Source: Paracoccaceae bacterium (GTDB taxonomy: Bacteria > Pseudomonadota > Alphaproteobacteria > Rhodobacterales > Rhodobacteraceae). From it: 64,000 bases of DNA. Positions 49,453-58,240 of the stretch are shown here, piece after piece. How positions within the stretch are numbered: the first letter of the stretch is position 1; every line of letters starts with the position of its first letter. The notes beneath the pieces were generated by a model that was not told the DNA's origin, ran no database searches, and saw only the letters and a program-made list of their open reading frames with translations. The stretch covers positions 558,001 through 622,000 of the forward strand of contig JAAFAB010000002.1 in the NCBI GenBank assembly GCA_018222585.1. The letters run 5' to 3'. Position numbers and translations under genes: made by a program.

Positions 49453-49533
49453 TACTTTTCAACTGGTTAGCCCCCATGCCTTTGCCAAAGGTATCAACCG
49501 GGGTATCAGTTCCCCGTTCTGTGCTTGTTCTGT

Positions 49534-50553
49534 TCATTTGCGCTTTGCCGCAGCTTGACGTGCTCGCATGATCTGCCTCGCCTCCCCCGCGTATTTGATA
49601 ATCATCGCTTTCGATGTGTGACCGCTGTAGCTGGCGATCTCGTCATCAGTGCATCCAGCCCATGCCAATTCCATCACGCCGCGATAGCGCAGGGCGTGTT
49701 GGTCGAAGGCCATCAACCCCAGCCGTTTCCGTTCCCGCACCATGACCCGCGCCATCGCGTGATAATCCATCGCCGAGCCATCAGCCCGTGTCAGGATGTG
49801 CCTCGCTGGATGCGGTGAGACCGAAAGTTCAGCCTTCGTGCGTTCGAGCGCGGCCTTGAGCGCCTCGGTGCATGGAAGATGCAGCGGCTTGTCGGTCTTG
49901 TTTTGGCGCAACTTGAGGGTTTCCCCGTCATAGTCGCCCCATTGGAAGTCAACCCAGTCGCCGGGTCGCTGCACGCTGCCAACGCCGATTTCAAAGATCA
50001 GCAGCGGCAGGGGCTCGCCTTCGGCGCGCATCTTGTCCACCGCCCAATTCGCCCACGGCAAGTGTGGTTTCTGCCGAGCCTTCGGCACCCTGAGCGGCTC
50101 AATATCAATCGCCGGGTTGTCTTTGCGCCACCGCTTGCGGATCGCCAGCTTGGACAACATGCTGATTGCAGTCGGGATGTAGTTCGCGAACCGAACGCGG
50201 TGCCGATTCCTCTCCATCGCATCATAGATGTCAGCTTGAGTTAGTCGCGCCACGTCCGCAGAGCCGATCTTCTCCTTCAGATACTCAAAGACAGGTTCCA
50301 GGTCCTTGCGGTAGCGGGGGGAGAAATTGGCCCATTTTTCGGTCTCCCGCATGGCGTCGATCAGCGCACCCCAGGAGGTTTTCGCCGCAGCTTTCTTGCC
50401 GCTCACGATCTCCCAATACTGGCGATCAAATTCAGCGGTACCTTCTACGGCCTCAATTCGACCCAGATAGATCATCTTGCCGTTCAGGTACTTACGGACA
50501 TACCAGCGGCCAGCGGGATGCCGCCAAAGCAGTTTCTTGCGAGGCGTCACCAT
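49534..50553 (-). CDS. Tyrosine integrase of element 2 (339 aa)
   Basis: Catalytic residues: Arg196 (SVQRPGDW), His286 and Arg289 (QHALRYR), His312 (SGHTS) and Tyr321 (IKYAGEA), with His-to-Tyr spacing of nine. The N-terminus carries a strand-rich arm-binding part (WRHPAGRWYVRKYLNGKMI). The C-terminus ends 81 bp from the tRNA-Cys 3' end, the usual satellite or prophage layout, and the core matches the tRNA 3' half. It differs clearly from the prophage 1 integrase, which uses the opposite half. Confidence 0.9.
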   Translation of the reverse strand: MVTPRKKLLWRHPAGRWYVRKYLNGKMIYLGRIEAVEGTAEFDRQYWEIVSGKKAAAKTSWGALIDAMRETEKWANFSPRYRKDLEPVFEYLKEKIGSADVARLTQADIYDAMERNRHRVRFANYIPTAISMLSKLAIRKRWRKDNPAIDIEPLRVPKARQKPHLPWANWAVDKMRAEGEPLPLLIFEIGVGSVQRPGDWVDFQWGDYDGETLKLRQNKTDKPLHLPCTEALKAALERTKAELSVSPHPARHILTRADGSAMDYHAMARVMVRERKRLGLMAFDQHALRYRGVMELAWAGCTDDEIASYSGHTSKAMIIKYAGEARQIMRARQAAAKRK

Positions 50554-50753
50554 TCGATCACCGCCGGGCCGCTAGCCAGGTCGCCCGACGCTATCGCGCG
50601 CAGCTGCTCCACGTCCCAACGTTTGAACCCGCCGATCTCGGCCGGCTTAGGCAAGACGCCGGCATCGACCAATGCGCGAAAATCGGAGGGCTTCATGTCC
50701 AAAAGCTTCGCCGCCTTACTTTCACTTGCCAGGATCAAAGAAAGGGCCGCCAT
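50547..50753 (-). CDS. AlpA/Xis-like excisionase (68 aa)
   Basis: I start at ATG 50753, the TGATG overlap with the upstream stop. The product has a MerR/AlpA-type winged helix-turn-helix (AAKLLDMKPSDFRALVDAG, then LPKPAEIGGFKRWDVEQLRA). It overlaps the integrase start by 7 bases. Such small proteins bend DNA at the attachment site and, in PICIs, AlpA also activates the satellite. Confidence 0.75.
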   Translation of the reverse strand: MAALSLILASESKAAKLLDMKPSDFRALVDAGVLPKPAEIGGFKRWDVEQLRAIASGDLASGPAVIEW

Positions 50754-51415
50754 CACACAGCCTCCGTGTCGCCGTGGCCCTCGTCGAGAAGTCCGAGACT
50801 AATGTTCATGAAACTTGCGCCCGAGATCGTGCGAACGGTCACGACGCCGCCGGGGATAGGCGAGTACCCCTCAACATGCCGCCAGCCCTCCGGGCCCTTG
50901 ATCATGAGTTGCCCTTTGAATGGCGCAACCAGCTCGCCAACGATTTCGCTACCTTCGTACTGATACTGGAAGAGTTCAGCGAGCACTTGAAAGTCTGAGA
51001 CACGAAGGTGGAAATTGTTGGCGTCATACCAAGCGCAGCTCTCTTGTATGCCGAGCGATCCGGGCAGGGAGAAAATGAACGCCAGAACCTCTTCCAGCGT
51101 TTCGCCCTCGAACAGCGAGGAAAACTGTTCGGTGCTCATGGTCCGGTATCCGGGAAGCAGCTTCCTAAAATCAGGCGAAAACGGGATCTGCCCGAAGCGC
51201 TTGACCCGCTCCACGCACTGGGACGGGCTATCGGTGGTGAGGATCGCCAACGTCATTCGCGCCGCATCCAGCGGGGTCATTTCAGGGGCGTTGCGACCGC
51301 GAGCGCCAGTCGTCAACATGCCTGCCTCTTTCAAGAGTCGCGCGTACAGGATCACCGTTTTCTCCGGCTTCGTGTACGCTTTGGCGATGAGCTTGTTGAA
51401 TGCAGCAGATTTCAT
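50753..51415 (-). CDS. Regulatory-region protein of element 2 (220 aa)
   Basis: I start at ATG 51415 (MKSAAFNKLIAKAYTKPEKT); a longer in-frame start is not supported by a ribosome site. The N-terminus (VILYARLLKEAGMLTTGARG, then RNAPEMTPLDAARMTLAIL) is the pattern of a wHTH-like protein common in alphaproteobacterial phage elements. The C-terminus is beta-rich (GFHLRVSDF-like region and GVVTVRTISGASFMNIS). It precedes the Xis-like gene by a TGATG overlap. I do not know its function. Confidence 0.6.
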   Translation of the reverse strand: MKSAAFNKLIAKAYTKPEKTVILYARLLKEAGMLTTGARGRNAPEMTPLDAARMTLAILTTDSPSQCVERVKRFGQIPFSPDFRKLLPGYRTMSTEQFSSLFEGETLEEVLAFIFSLPGSLGIQESCAWYDANNFHLRVSDFQVLAELFQYQYEGSEIVGELVAPFKGQLMIKGPEGWRHVEGYSPIPGGVVTVRTISGASFMNISLGLLDEGHGDTEAV

Positions 51416-51494
51416 GATCTCTGCGTACGACGCAAATAGATAAACGTCAACTCTATTTGCGCGCCTGACGAAAAGGAGGGCGACCATTTGGCGG

Positions 51495-51881
51495 CTACTC
51501 GCCAATGTTCGATGATCTGCTTGAGAGTCTCCGCGCTTCGCAAACCAGATCTATCTGAAACTGCGTGTCGGCCATGGCGCCGTCCAGGTCTGCGATCAGG
51601 ACCTTGCAGGCCAAGTCCTTGACCTGAAGGCAGGGCAAGGCAGAGATCCTGTCTTCGAGCTCGACCAGTGACCTGAACAACGTGTCAGTTTCTTCGTCGT
51701 CCAGATCCCTTTCATTGAAGCGTTGGCGCGTCTTGACCCACTTCAGATAAAGCAGCTCGATCTCGCTGGCCGCGTTCACGGGCGCGGGGAAAAGAGCGGT
51801 AGCGCCAGCAACCGGGATGAGGGCTGCGAAGCTTCTGCGAGACATAGCGGGACCGTTCCCGCAGGCGGGGTCTTTGGGCAT
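51495..51881 (-). CDS. Twin-arginine-like exported protein (128 aa)
   Basis: I start at ATG 51881 with GGAGCACC upstream. The signal MSRRSFAALIPVAGATALFP is a Tat-type leader (SRRSF) followed by an Ala cleavage site (APVNA). The mature part is helical and acidic (FNERDLDDEETDTLFRSLVE). It is transcribed divergently from the XRE repressor across shared operators. Exported cargo of unknown function. Confidence 0.6.
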   Translation of the reverse strand: MPKDPACGNGPAMSRRSFAALIPVAGATALFPAPVNAASEIELLYLKWVKTRQRFNERDLDDEETDTLFRSLVELEDRISALPCLQVKDLACKVLIADLDGAMADTQFQIDLVCEARRLSSRSSNIGE

Positions 51882-51956
51882 TGTCAGGTGCTCCCAAACT
51901 GTTATGATAGAATATCTATCGAACAAGCGGGCACCACATGTCAATAGAAATTCTAT
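51881..51956. promoter_or_regulatory. Divergent promoter with two palindromic operators
   Basis: For the plus-strand repressor, TTGTCA (51881-51886) and TATGAT (51903-51908) make a sigma-70 promoter with 16-bp spacing. The palindrome GATAGAATATCTATC (51906-51920) overlaps its -10 and start. A second palindrome ATAGAAATTCTAT (51944-51956) lies inside the start of the repressor gene. On the minus strand TTGACA at 51944-51939 and CGATAG/GATAGA near 51920 suggest an opposing promoter. The layout suggests autorepression. Confidence 0.65.
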
Positions 51957-52189
51957 CAATACGGCAAATCAAAGCCGCGCGGGCATTACTGGGATGGTCC
52001 CAACACGACCTCGCAACGGCGTGCGGCGTCTCATACCCAACGATTGCGCGGCTTGAAAAAGTAGATGGACCGCTCGGCGGAAGGGCTAGTACGGTTGAAG
52101 CCATCAGGACGGCACTTGAGGAGGCTGGAATCGAGTTCATCCCCCAGAATGGGGGCGGTGCCGGCGTCCGCCTTCAGAAGGAAACCTAA
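51938..52189 (+). CDS. XRE-family repressor of element 2 (83 aa)
   Basis: A helix-turn-helix at residues 8-40 (QIKAARALLGWSQHDLATAC, then GVSYPTIARLEK) and a C-terminal beta part (GIEFIPQNGGGAGVRLQKE) are typical of small XRE regulators. The gene is transcribed rightward against the Tat-signal gene and faces two palindromes, so it probably represses its own and the divergent promoter. It is a Stl/Cro-type regulator candidate for the satellite. Confidence 0.8.
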   Translation: MSIEILSIRQIKAARALLGWSQHDLATACGVSYPTIARLEKVDGPLGGRASTVEAIRTALEEAGIEFIPQNGGGAGVRLQKET

Positions 52190-52453
52190 ATGTTTGAAGC
52201 TGGAAAGAGCTACTATTTCACCTTTGTTGCCAACGGTGGCCAAGGGCCGCACCCAAGCACGAGACCTTGGAAAGTAGTAAAAGTAGAAGGAGCGCAGCTG
52301 CTTCTAGAAGCCTATCACGCGCCTCTACCGCTCCTCCTAAACCTCAACAGCGCCCTCTTTCATTCTGCGGAGCCCATGATGGGAGATGCAACCGAAGATC
52401 CTGACCCGTCTCCTGCCGCAGGTTACGAGTATGTTAGGCCCAAAGACAATTAA
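52190..52453 (+). CDS. Hypothetical protein downstream of the XRE repressor (87 aa)
   Basis: The ATG comes directly after the repressor stop, with AAGGAAA nearby. The product (MFEAGKSYYFTFVANGGQGP, PWKVVKVEGAQLLLEAYHAP) is beta-rich with a hydrophobic middle and a Pro/Asp-rich tail. No family. Confidence 0.6.
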   Translation: MFEAGKSYYFTFVANGGQGPHPSTRPWKVVKVEGAQLLLEAYHAPLPLLLNLNSALFHSAEPMMGDATEDPDPSPAAGYEYVRPKDN

Positions 52454-52487
52454 CCGCTCGACTGAGCCGCAGCTAAGAGGATGAAGC

Positions 52488-52682
52488 ATGGCCAGCATAC
52501 ATGTAGAGAGTGTTCTTTCAGAGCTTGATAGCGATCTTAAGCGCGCCCTGGAAGCGACGATCAAGAAGGAATTTCCGGAAGCTGAATTCAATCGAAATGC
52601 CCTGTATCGGGCTTTCGTGAAGCAGGCTCGAAAGAAGTGCTCGACTTGGGAACAAGTCTCAGACGGTTCTGTTCGAAAGTGA
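52488..52682 (+). CDS. Small hypothetical protein (64 aa)
   Basis: AGAGGATGAAGC precedes the ATG. The product (MASIHVESVLSELDSDLKRA, IKKEFPEAEFNRNALYRAFV) is helical and basic toward the end. It is the last plus-strand gene before the packaging module. Confidence 0.55.
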   Translation: MASIHVESVLSELDSDLKRALEATIKKEFPEAEFNRNALYRAFVKQARKKCSTWEQVSDGSVRK

Positions 52683-52800
52683 ACGCGCGCCGCGCCTGGC
52701 GGAGACCAGGCCGCGCGCTGTCGGGGTTGTTACGGCACTCTCCGACTAATCCGGGGCGCTTCAGGTTGATGTCGAACCACCAGGGGCGCCCGCCCTATTC

Positions 52801-53865
52801 CTATTCCTTCCAGTCAACCATCCGCATGGCGCTCGACACGTCCTCGGACGGGATGCCGGCTGTTTTCGCCTCGGCCATCGTCTTGACGATGGTAGACAGC
52901 GCACGAGCCCGGCCCCCGGCGTCGAATGCCTGGAGAGGCCGCATCAGGTCGATCTGCACATCTGCCCCCAGCTTCTCGCGGGCCTCGTCGGCCAGCAGCT
53001 CGGCAATGGGTTGTAGGGTCCAGATCGCGAGCTGACGCTGCGCCTCGCGGACCACCGGCCCGGTTGCGGCCTGGTTCAGCAGCGCGGGCAGCACCCCGTA
53101 GGCCATCAGGATCCCAGCCCTGGCATCGCGTAGCGTCTCGCTGGTCATCGACCTGGACAGGTCGGGCGAGATCTGGTCAGGCTTCTGGCCGGACTGCGGA
53201 TGCATGCCAGCCGCGGTTGCCTGGGCCACGCCCTCGATCACCAGCGTCGAGCCGCGGCGCCCTCGGAAGGCGGCGCGCATGTTCGCCATGTCCTCGGCGC
53301 CGGTATCGGGCAGCGGGACGATCTGAGAGCCGAGCGGGGCATTCTCGAAGGTCTCTTTCAGGGCCTCCTCCACCGCGTAGAGCAGCCCGCCGGTCAGCGT
53401 GGAGCGCCGCAGGGGCGCCGTTCCGATCCAGGGCGTCACGGTCTCGGTGCCGATCCGCAGGTGCAACACCTCGGCAGCCAGCGCGGTCTGACTGCGCCCG
53501 CCGCCTGCCTCGGGGATGGACAGGCGATAGGCCCGAGGGCGCCCGCCCCGCGTGGTGACTTCCCAATCGGTCACCGGCATCAGGCCCATGTCGGTGATCA
53601 GCCAGACCGCTTCCCCGCGCAGGGCCGCAGCCCTGGCCGTCAGCCCCATGCTCTGCCGGTCCAACAGGTCGGTGCCGGTCACATCCGCCATGGTGAAGGC
53701 ACCTTCCCAGAGGCTGACGCAGCTCTGCACCGTCGCGGTGAGCTCGGCCACGCCACTGCGCCCGGCGATGTAGCTTTCCCGGGCCTGCATCACCTGGGCG
53801 GTGTATCCGGCGCCACTCGATCGGGTCTCGATCGGGCGGAACCTGTTCCAGAGACGGTTGAGCAT
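52801..53865 (-). CDS. Portal protein of element 2 (354 aa)
   Basis: I start at ATG 53865 (MLNRLWNRFRPIETRSSG), with GGAGGT upstream. Portal-like blocks follow: TVQSCVSLWEGAFTMADV near residue 55, AEVLHLRIGTETVTPWIG near 145, a channel helix region and EAQRQLAIWTLQPIAELLAD near 285. This fits a short portal of the HK97-like satellite head. It is the last gene of the minus-strand packaging operon. Confidence 0.75.
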   Translation of the reverse strand: MLNRLWNRFRPIETRSSGAGYTAQVMQARESYIAGRSGVAELTATVQSCVSLWEGAFTMADVTGTDLLDRQSMGLTARAAALRGEAVWLITDMGLMPVTDWEVTTRGGRPRAYRLSIPEAGGGRSQTALAAEVLHLRIGTETVTPWIGTAPLRRSTLTGGLLYAVEEALKETFENAPLGSQIVPLPDTGAEDMANMRAAFRGRRGSTLVIEGVAQATAAGMHPQSGQKPDQISPDLSRSMTSETLRDARAGILMAYGVLPALLNQAATGPVVREAQRQLAIWTLQPIAELLADEAREKLGADVQIDLMRPLQAFDAGGRARALSTIVKTMAEAKTAGIPSEDVSSAMRMVDWKE

Positions 53866-53869
53866 CGGA

Positions 53870-54448
53870 TTACCTCCAGCGGGATGCGTGATGCCAGGCG
53901 GTGACGCGCTCTGCGATATCGCCCAGGGGTTGCCAGTTGCGCGCCTCAATCTGCGCATCCGGATAGGCCGGGCGCGTGACGGCCGAGATCTCGACCAGGT
54001 CGGCCGCACGGACGGTGCGCAGGATTGCGTCCCCGCGCTCCTCGACCCGCTCGCCGCCCTGGCGGACCCGGAAGCCCGGCGACAGGCCCCGGATCAGACC
54101 GGCAGCATGGGCGGTCAGGAAGTCCCGCACATAGGAGACCTGGGCCATGTCCGGGCTGATCCGGGCTTCCATGGTCAGAGCCTCGTCGGTTTCCGTCAGG
54201 GTCAGCGTCCCCGCCGAGCGCGAGGCCAGAGGCTTGTTGAAGTCATGGCCGGACAGGAAATGCACGTCCTCGCCCGCCTCGATGCGATGCGAGAACGCCC
54301 GGGGCGCGAAGACTTCCTGGCGCGCGCGGCCAAGCCGCCCCGCCTCGGCAAGAACGGTCGCCCGGCCATAGGGGAAGGTTGCCCGAAGGCGGGTTTCCCC
54401 GCCCTCGGTGCGCAGCTCAAGGCCGCCGGATGAAGCCCCCCAGAGCAT
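53870..54448 (-). CDS. Prohead protease of element 2 (192 aa)
   Basis: The sequence fits the HK97 U35 prohead protease: EVFAPRAFSHRIEAGEDVHF, a catalytic His in LSGHDFNKPLASRSAGTLTL (near residue 68), DAILRTVRAADLVEISAVTR with the Ser region. It overlaps the capsid gene by a base and matures its delta domain. Confidence 0.8.
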   Translation of the reverse strand: MLWGASSGGLELRTEGGETRLRATFPYGRATVLAEAGRLGRARQEVFAPRAFSHRIEAGEDVHFLSGHDFNKPLASRSAGTLTLTETDEALTMEARISPDMAQVSYVRDFLTAHAAGLIRGLSPGFRVRQGGERVEERGDAILRTVRAADLVEISAVTRPAYPDAQIEARNWQPLGDIAERVTAWHHASRWR

Positions 54449-55725
54449 CAGCCTGCCAGTGCCAGTTGGAGGCCGGTCAGCACCTGGAGCTGCTTGGGCC
54501 GCGCCACGGTCACGTCCATGGTCGCCAGGGCGGTGATCCGCAGGCCGCCCGACTGCGCGTCGGAATAGGGATCACGGATCACGTCCATGGCGCCCCAGGA
54601 GCCGACGAAGATCGGGGCAACGCCACCGGCGCGGGTCGTCAGCAGCGAGGACACGGACAGGGGATCGCCTGCGGGTACAGCCAGCGCGTTGGAGGTCATG
54701 GTGACGTTCTGGGCGCCGAGCGCGCGCACAAGGCGGTCAAACTCCCACATCGGCCCGGCGTCCGATGCCTTCACGTCTTCCATGAAGTCCCAGAGCTCGG
54801 GCCGGATCAGGGCTTTCACATCGGAGGGGCTGGAGGCGGTGGTGTTGTTCATGAAGCGGACCACGCCTGCCCGGAAGGCTTTCCAGAGGCCGGGAGCGTC
54901 AACGGCAGTCACCTGGATGCCGTAGGTGCCAGCGCCCGAGATCACCCCGAGCGGCTGGCCATCCGCGCCGGAGCCCTGGAAGATTGCCCGGTCCAGCTCC
55001 ACGCCCATGGCGCCGTTCATGTCACGGCGCACGGCCTGCTCAAGCGCGCCACCGGATTGCTGGAGCGTCTTGCGGGTGATCCGCATCTGAATGCCCAGGT
55101 TGTGATCCGGTGCCAGGGCCTTGTTTGCGGTCTCGTAGGCGGTCGGACCCGCCACGTTGCCGCCCTCGCCGTTCGCCCAGCCTGCGCTCACCGCCGAGGT
55201 GGTCACCGGCCATTCCACCGCGCCCCGGTCGATGCTGATCATCTGGGTGCCCATGCGGGTTGCCACGCTGTCCGGGAACAGGCGTTCGATGATCGGGCGG
55301 ATCTGCGAGGGCGCCGGGGTGCCAGTCGAGACGGTCTCACCCGCGCGCATTTCCAGCGCCTGCCACGGCACGGGGATGCCACGGAAGCCGCCCGCGCTGC
55401 GCAGCTCGGTCACGATCTCGGCGGTCTGGCCGTCGAGCTGGCGCCCCTCGTCCAGGGCCAGCGCCACCTGGCGCATCTCGAAGCCCGCCATCAGCTCGGC
55501 CCATTCCTGGGCGGAACGGGTTTCCAGCTCTTCGCCCGCGTCCCGGCGCTCGGTATCCTCGGCGATCAGCGCGGCCCGGTAACGGGTTTCGTTCTGGCGA
55601 TACTCGCGGTCCAGGTCGCCCATGGAGCGCACTTCGTCCTCGGTCGGGGTCGCCTTTGCAGACAGCTCGGCCAGAGATTGGCGGATTTCCGACTGGCGCC
55701 GGGCGATTTTCACACTTTCAAGCAT
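54448..55725 (-). CDS. Major capsid protein of element 2 (425 aa)
   Basis: I start at ATG 55725 (MLESVKIARRQSEIRQSLAE), with AAGGATA upstream. Residues 1-110 are the helical delta/scaffold domain (LRRAEIRQS-like repeats, LDREYRQNETRYRAALIAED). The HK97 core follows (RLFPDSVATRMGTQMISIDR, NLGIQMRITRKTLQQSGGAL, RPELWDFMEDVKASDAGPMW). It is a different branch from the prophage 1 capsid. It lies between the protease and HNH genes. Confidence 0.85.
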   Translation of the reverse strand: MLESVKIARRQSEIRQSLAELSAKATPTEDEVRSMGDLDREYRQNETRYRAALIAEDTERRDAGEELETRSAQEWAELMAGFEMRQVALALDEGRQLDGQTAEIVTELRSAGGFRGIPVPWQALEMRAGETVSTGTPAPSQIRPIIERLFPDSVATRMGTQMISIDRGAVEWPVTTSAVSAGWANGEGGNVAGPTAYETANKALAPDHNLGIQMRITRKTLQQSGGALEQAVRRDMNGAMGVELDRAIFQGSGADGQPLGVISGAGTYGIQVTAVDAPGLWKAFRAGVVRFMNNTTASSPSDVKALIRPELWDFMEDVKASDAGPMWEFDRLVRALGAQNVTMTSNALAVPAGDPLSVSSLLTTRAGGVAPIFVGSWGAMDVIRDPYSDAQSGGLRITALATMDVTVARPKQLQVLTGLQLALAG

Positions 55726-56068
55726 CTTTGATATCCTTCTTGGTGATGCTGGTTTTGCCGTGGCTCGACATGGCCTCGACGGCTTGCCGCCAGTCCTGGC
55801 GGTCTTCTCGGGGCGGGGGATGACCGCACTCGATCCGGGTTTTGCGGGTGTGGCAGCTCGGGCAGAGCGCCTGGAGGTTCTCGGGGTCATAGGAGAGCTC
55901 CGGGTGGGTCCGGACCGGCTTCACGTGGTCGACCTCAAGCCGACCGCCGCAGCCGCAGGACCGGCAGCGGTAGCGGTCCCGTTCCAGGATCTCGGCCCGC
56001 AGGACCTTCCAACGCTTTGTCCGCGTGACCTTCTGCGAATAGCGGTGATGCTCGCGCCGGACGCTCAT
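55718..56068 (-). CDS. HNH endonuclease of element 2 (116 aa)
   Basis: The HNH fold is clear, with two zinc CxxC pairs: CRSCGCGGRLEVDHVKPVRT with its His-Val (EVDH), and NLQALCPSCHTRKTR. Such HNH proteins act with terminase in DNA packaging or cos cleavage of HK97-like heads. The gene overlaps the capsid start by 8 bases and the head-closure gene by 4 bases. Confidence 0.85.
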   Translation of the reverse strand: MSVRREHHRYSQKVTRTKRWKVLRAEILERDRYRCRSCGCGGRLEVDHVKPVRTHPELSYDPENLQALCPSCHTRKTRIECGHPPPREDRQDWRQAVEAMSSHGKTSITKKDIKDA

Positions 56069-56412
56069 TGGTTCAGCCGCCCCGAGCTGCGAGCAGTCAG
56101 CTCCAAGAACGGCCTGCGCCCCGGAACTTCCTTGATGCCGTCCAGAACGAAGGTGCGGCCATCACAGACCAGGCGGTCAGTGTGCTGGATGCTGCGGGTG
56201 AAGGCGGTGGCGCGAACGACGAAGCGGCTGACCAGCAAGTGCTCTTGCCCCCAAGCGTGCATCTTTTCGGCGTCCGAAACGTCCGTCCTTGATGCTCTCA
56301 GAGTCGAGCCATAAGGCTCCCAGTCGTAGACAGTGACCCCGCCCTCTCGGCCAGTTGCGACGGCACGGGTGATCTGTATCTGGCGACGCAGAGATGCGGC
56401 GTTCACATCCAT
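56065..56412 (-). CDS. Head closure protein of element 2 (115 aa)
   Basis: I start at ATG 56412 (MDVNAASLRRQIQITRAVAT). The beta-barrel pattern GVTVYDWEPYGSTLRASRTD, then HLLVSRFVVRATAFTRSIQH, then TFVLDGIKEVPGRRPFLELT fits the head-closure family of HK97-type connectors. It overlaps the terminase stop by 10 bases. Confidence 0.7.
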   Translation of the reverse strand: MDVNAASLRRQIQITRAVATGREGGVTVYDWEPYGSTLRASRTDVSDAEKMHAWGQEHLLVSRFVVRATAFTRSIQHTDRLVCDGRTFVLDGIKEVPGRRPFLELTARSSGRLNQ

Positions 56413-58121
56413 TGGATCCTCGCTTTCCTCTTGGGTTGAGCTGCCACCCGCGCGCCCTGGGCCACGGCCAGCACAGAGGCGGCGGCAGGGTCGATGCGGC
56501 CATTCGAGCGGGCCTTGGCTAGCTTGATGTTGTTGGCGTCGTCGCGGACGCAGACCGCATCCGCGAAGGCAGAGCGCAGCAGCAGCGACGGCGCGGCGCA
56601 GACCTGGCCGTCGAAGGCTGCACGGCGGAAGCGCTCGCAGTCCTCGCCCCCGTCCCGGAAGCCCTGGCCGCGCCAGACAATCGGCGCGCGCACCCCGGCG
56701 CGAGCCATGCCCTCGGACAGCTCGGCCTGCTTGTAGCGGTCGGCGGTCAGGGCCAGCACCTGCTGGTCGGCGACGTGGTTCATGACCTCCACCAGCCAGG
56801 GCGCCACGGGCACGGTCTTCTCGCCCAGCACTGACAGCTCGCCCCGGTCCTGCATTTCGACGTAGCGCCCGGCCACGCCATCGGTCTGCCCCCGGTCCAG
56901 CAGCGAGGGCTGGCTGGGGAAGGTGCCGAGGCATTCCAGGCGCCCGGTCTCGGGCCAGTAGAAGGCGGCGGCGGTCATCGAGGCGGAGCCGCCGAGGTCG
57001 ATACCGATGATCACGCCGCCCTGGCGCGGCGGCAGCGCGTCCGTCTCGCAGGCCAGCCACTCGTCCAAGGTAATCAGCACATCGCGGCTGATCCCCGAGA
57101 CGCGTTCGTTTCGGTTGTAAAGCCGGAAGCTGGTCAGGGCAGAGCCACCCCGGGCAATGGCGCGGCGGGCTTGGCCTTCTAGCCACTCCATCGAACTGCC
57201 GATGCCATGTTCAGATCCGGGATTTGCGATCAGCAGCGACTCGAGATCATCGGCCGGCAGCCCCGGCGCCGGCCGATGTTCCTGGACGTAGGTGCCGGGC
57301 AGCGGGTCATCTATCCATCGGGAAAACGGGTGCGTGTCGTCGCTGGCGCTGGTGCTGATCAGGAAGGCCCGTCCGTCCCGCTTGCCGAGACCCGACAACA
57401 GCGCGTGCTCCAGCTCGTCGCCGCGATCCAGCGTCCAATGCCCGCGCTCGTCCAGGATCGCCATCGTGGGCGCGCCGCCCAGGGCCGACTTGCCATCAGC
57501 GGCGATGACCCGCAGCATGTGGCTGCCATCCTCGCCCTCGAACTCGATTTCCAGGCGCGGGGCGCGGCGGTAGATCAGGCGGCGCTGGATCTCCAGAGGC
57601 AGAGAGGCAGCGAAGCCCGCCACGAAGTCATAAATGATCCGGCCCTGGTCACGGGTCCGGGCGGCGGCGATGATCTCGCGGCGCGGCTGGTCATCCCAGA
57701 CGCCCAGAAGACCGCCGAGGCCGAGCCCTGCCGTGATCGCGGACTTACCGTTGCCCCGCCCGATGCTGAGAACGGAGGCGGAGACCTCGGGGGCCAGAGA
57801 TCCCTGGATGAAGCGCGACTGGAACGGCGCGAGCTGGACCAGTTTCCCGGCGTTAGGCCCCTCGGGCACCTCCAGTCCTTGCATGAAATGCATAGCTCTT
57901 TCGGCGGGGGCCTCGCCGGGCCACTCGGCGCCGCGCGAGAAAATTGACAACTCTCCTCCCCGGTCTCGGGCTTTTCTCAGATCGGCGGCATTGGGACCAT
58001 TTCCGAAGAGGTTCGGCTGGCGCGGATCGGTCGCGGGCGTGACGGGCGGGATCGCGGGCGCGGGCAGCTTCGAGCCGTCCGCCTTGCGCCACTTCCTGTC
58101 CTTCTTCGTCGTCGCGTCCAT
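56403..58121 (-). CDS. Terminase large subunit of element 2 (572 aa)
   Basis: I start at ATG 58121 (MDATTKKDRKWRKADGSK); the upstream in-frame start would be TTG. Walker A SIGRGNGKS at residues 119-127 and Walker B MAILDE at 220-225 are clear. The nuclease part includes GVIIGIDLGGSASMTAAAFY near residue 370. It belongs to another branch than the prophage 1 terminase. It would package satellite DNA into satellite heads. No separate small subunit is recognised beside it. Confidence 0.9.
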   Translation of the reverse strand: MDATTKKDRKWRKADGSKLPAPAIPPVTPATDPRQPNLFGNGPNAADLRKARDRGGELSIFSRGAEWPGEAPAERAMHFMQGLEVPEGPNAGKLVQLAPFQSRFIQGSLAPEVSASVLSIGRGNGKSAITAGLGLGGLLGVWDDQPRREIIAAARTRDQGRIIYDFVAGFAASLPLEIQRRLIYRRAPRLEIEFEGEDGSHMLRVIAADGKSALGGAPTMAILDERGHWTLDRGDELEHALLSGLGKRDGRAFLISTSASDDTHPFSRWIDDPLPGTYVQEHRPAPGLPADDLESLLIANPGSEHGIGSSMEWLEGQARRAIARGGSALTSFRLYNRNERVSGISRDVLITLDEWLACETDALPPRQGGVIIGIDLGGSASMTAAAFYWPETGRLECLGTFPSQPSLLDRGQTDGVAGRYVEMQDRGELSVLGEKTVPVAPWLVEVMNHVADQQVLALTADRYKQAELSEGMARAGVRAPIVWRGQGFRDGGEDCERFRRAAFDGQVCAAPSLLLRSAFADAVCVRDDANNIKLAKARSNGRIDPAAASVLAVAQGARVAAQPKRKARIQWM

Positions 58122-58189
58122 TGCCGTCTGTCTCTCTCTGCTCAACCGTTGCTCTCACCTGGTCTGCTCAATGGTGAGGTTCTGAGCGA

Positions 58190-58240
58190 AGGGCATAGGA
58201 CGACTGCCCACGCTCCTAAGCGCGGCAGTCCCTATGCCCT
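58190..58240. promoter_or_regulatory. Long hairpin upstream of the satellite terminase
   Basis: AGGGCATAGG (58190-58199) pairs with CCTATGCCCT (58231-58240), and inside it ACTGCC pairs with GGCAGT and CGCT with AGCG, so 51 bases fold into one stem. It lies in a 369-base noncoding gap upstream of the terminase gene. It could be a cos/pac or RNA control site. Confidence 0.5.

Noticed and set aside
49232-49537. Minus-strand frame starting upstream of tRNA-Cys, containing EASTGIEPVYTDLQS
   Set aside because: It is the antisense of tRNA-Cys, a well-known spurious gene call. The same sequence prefixes the frame at 59475-60005 because of the repeated tRNA 3' half.
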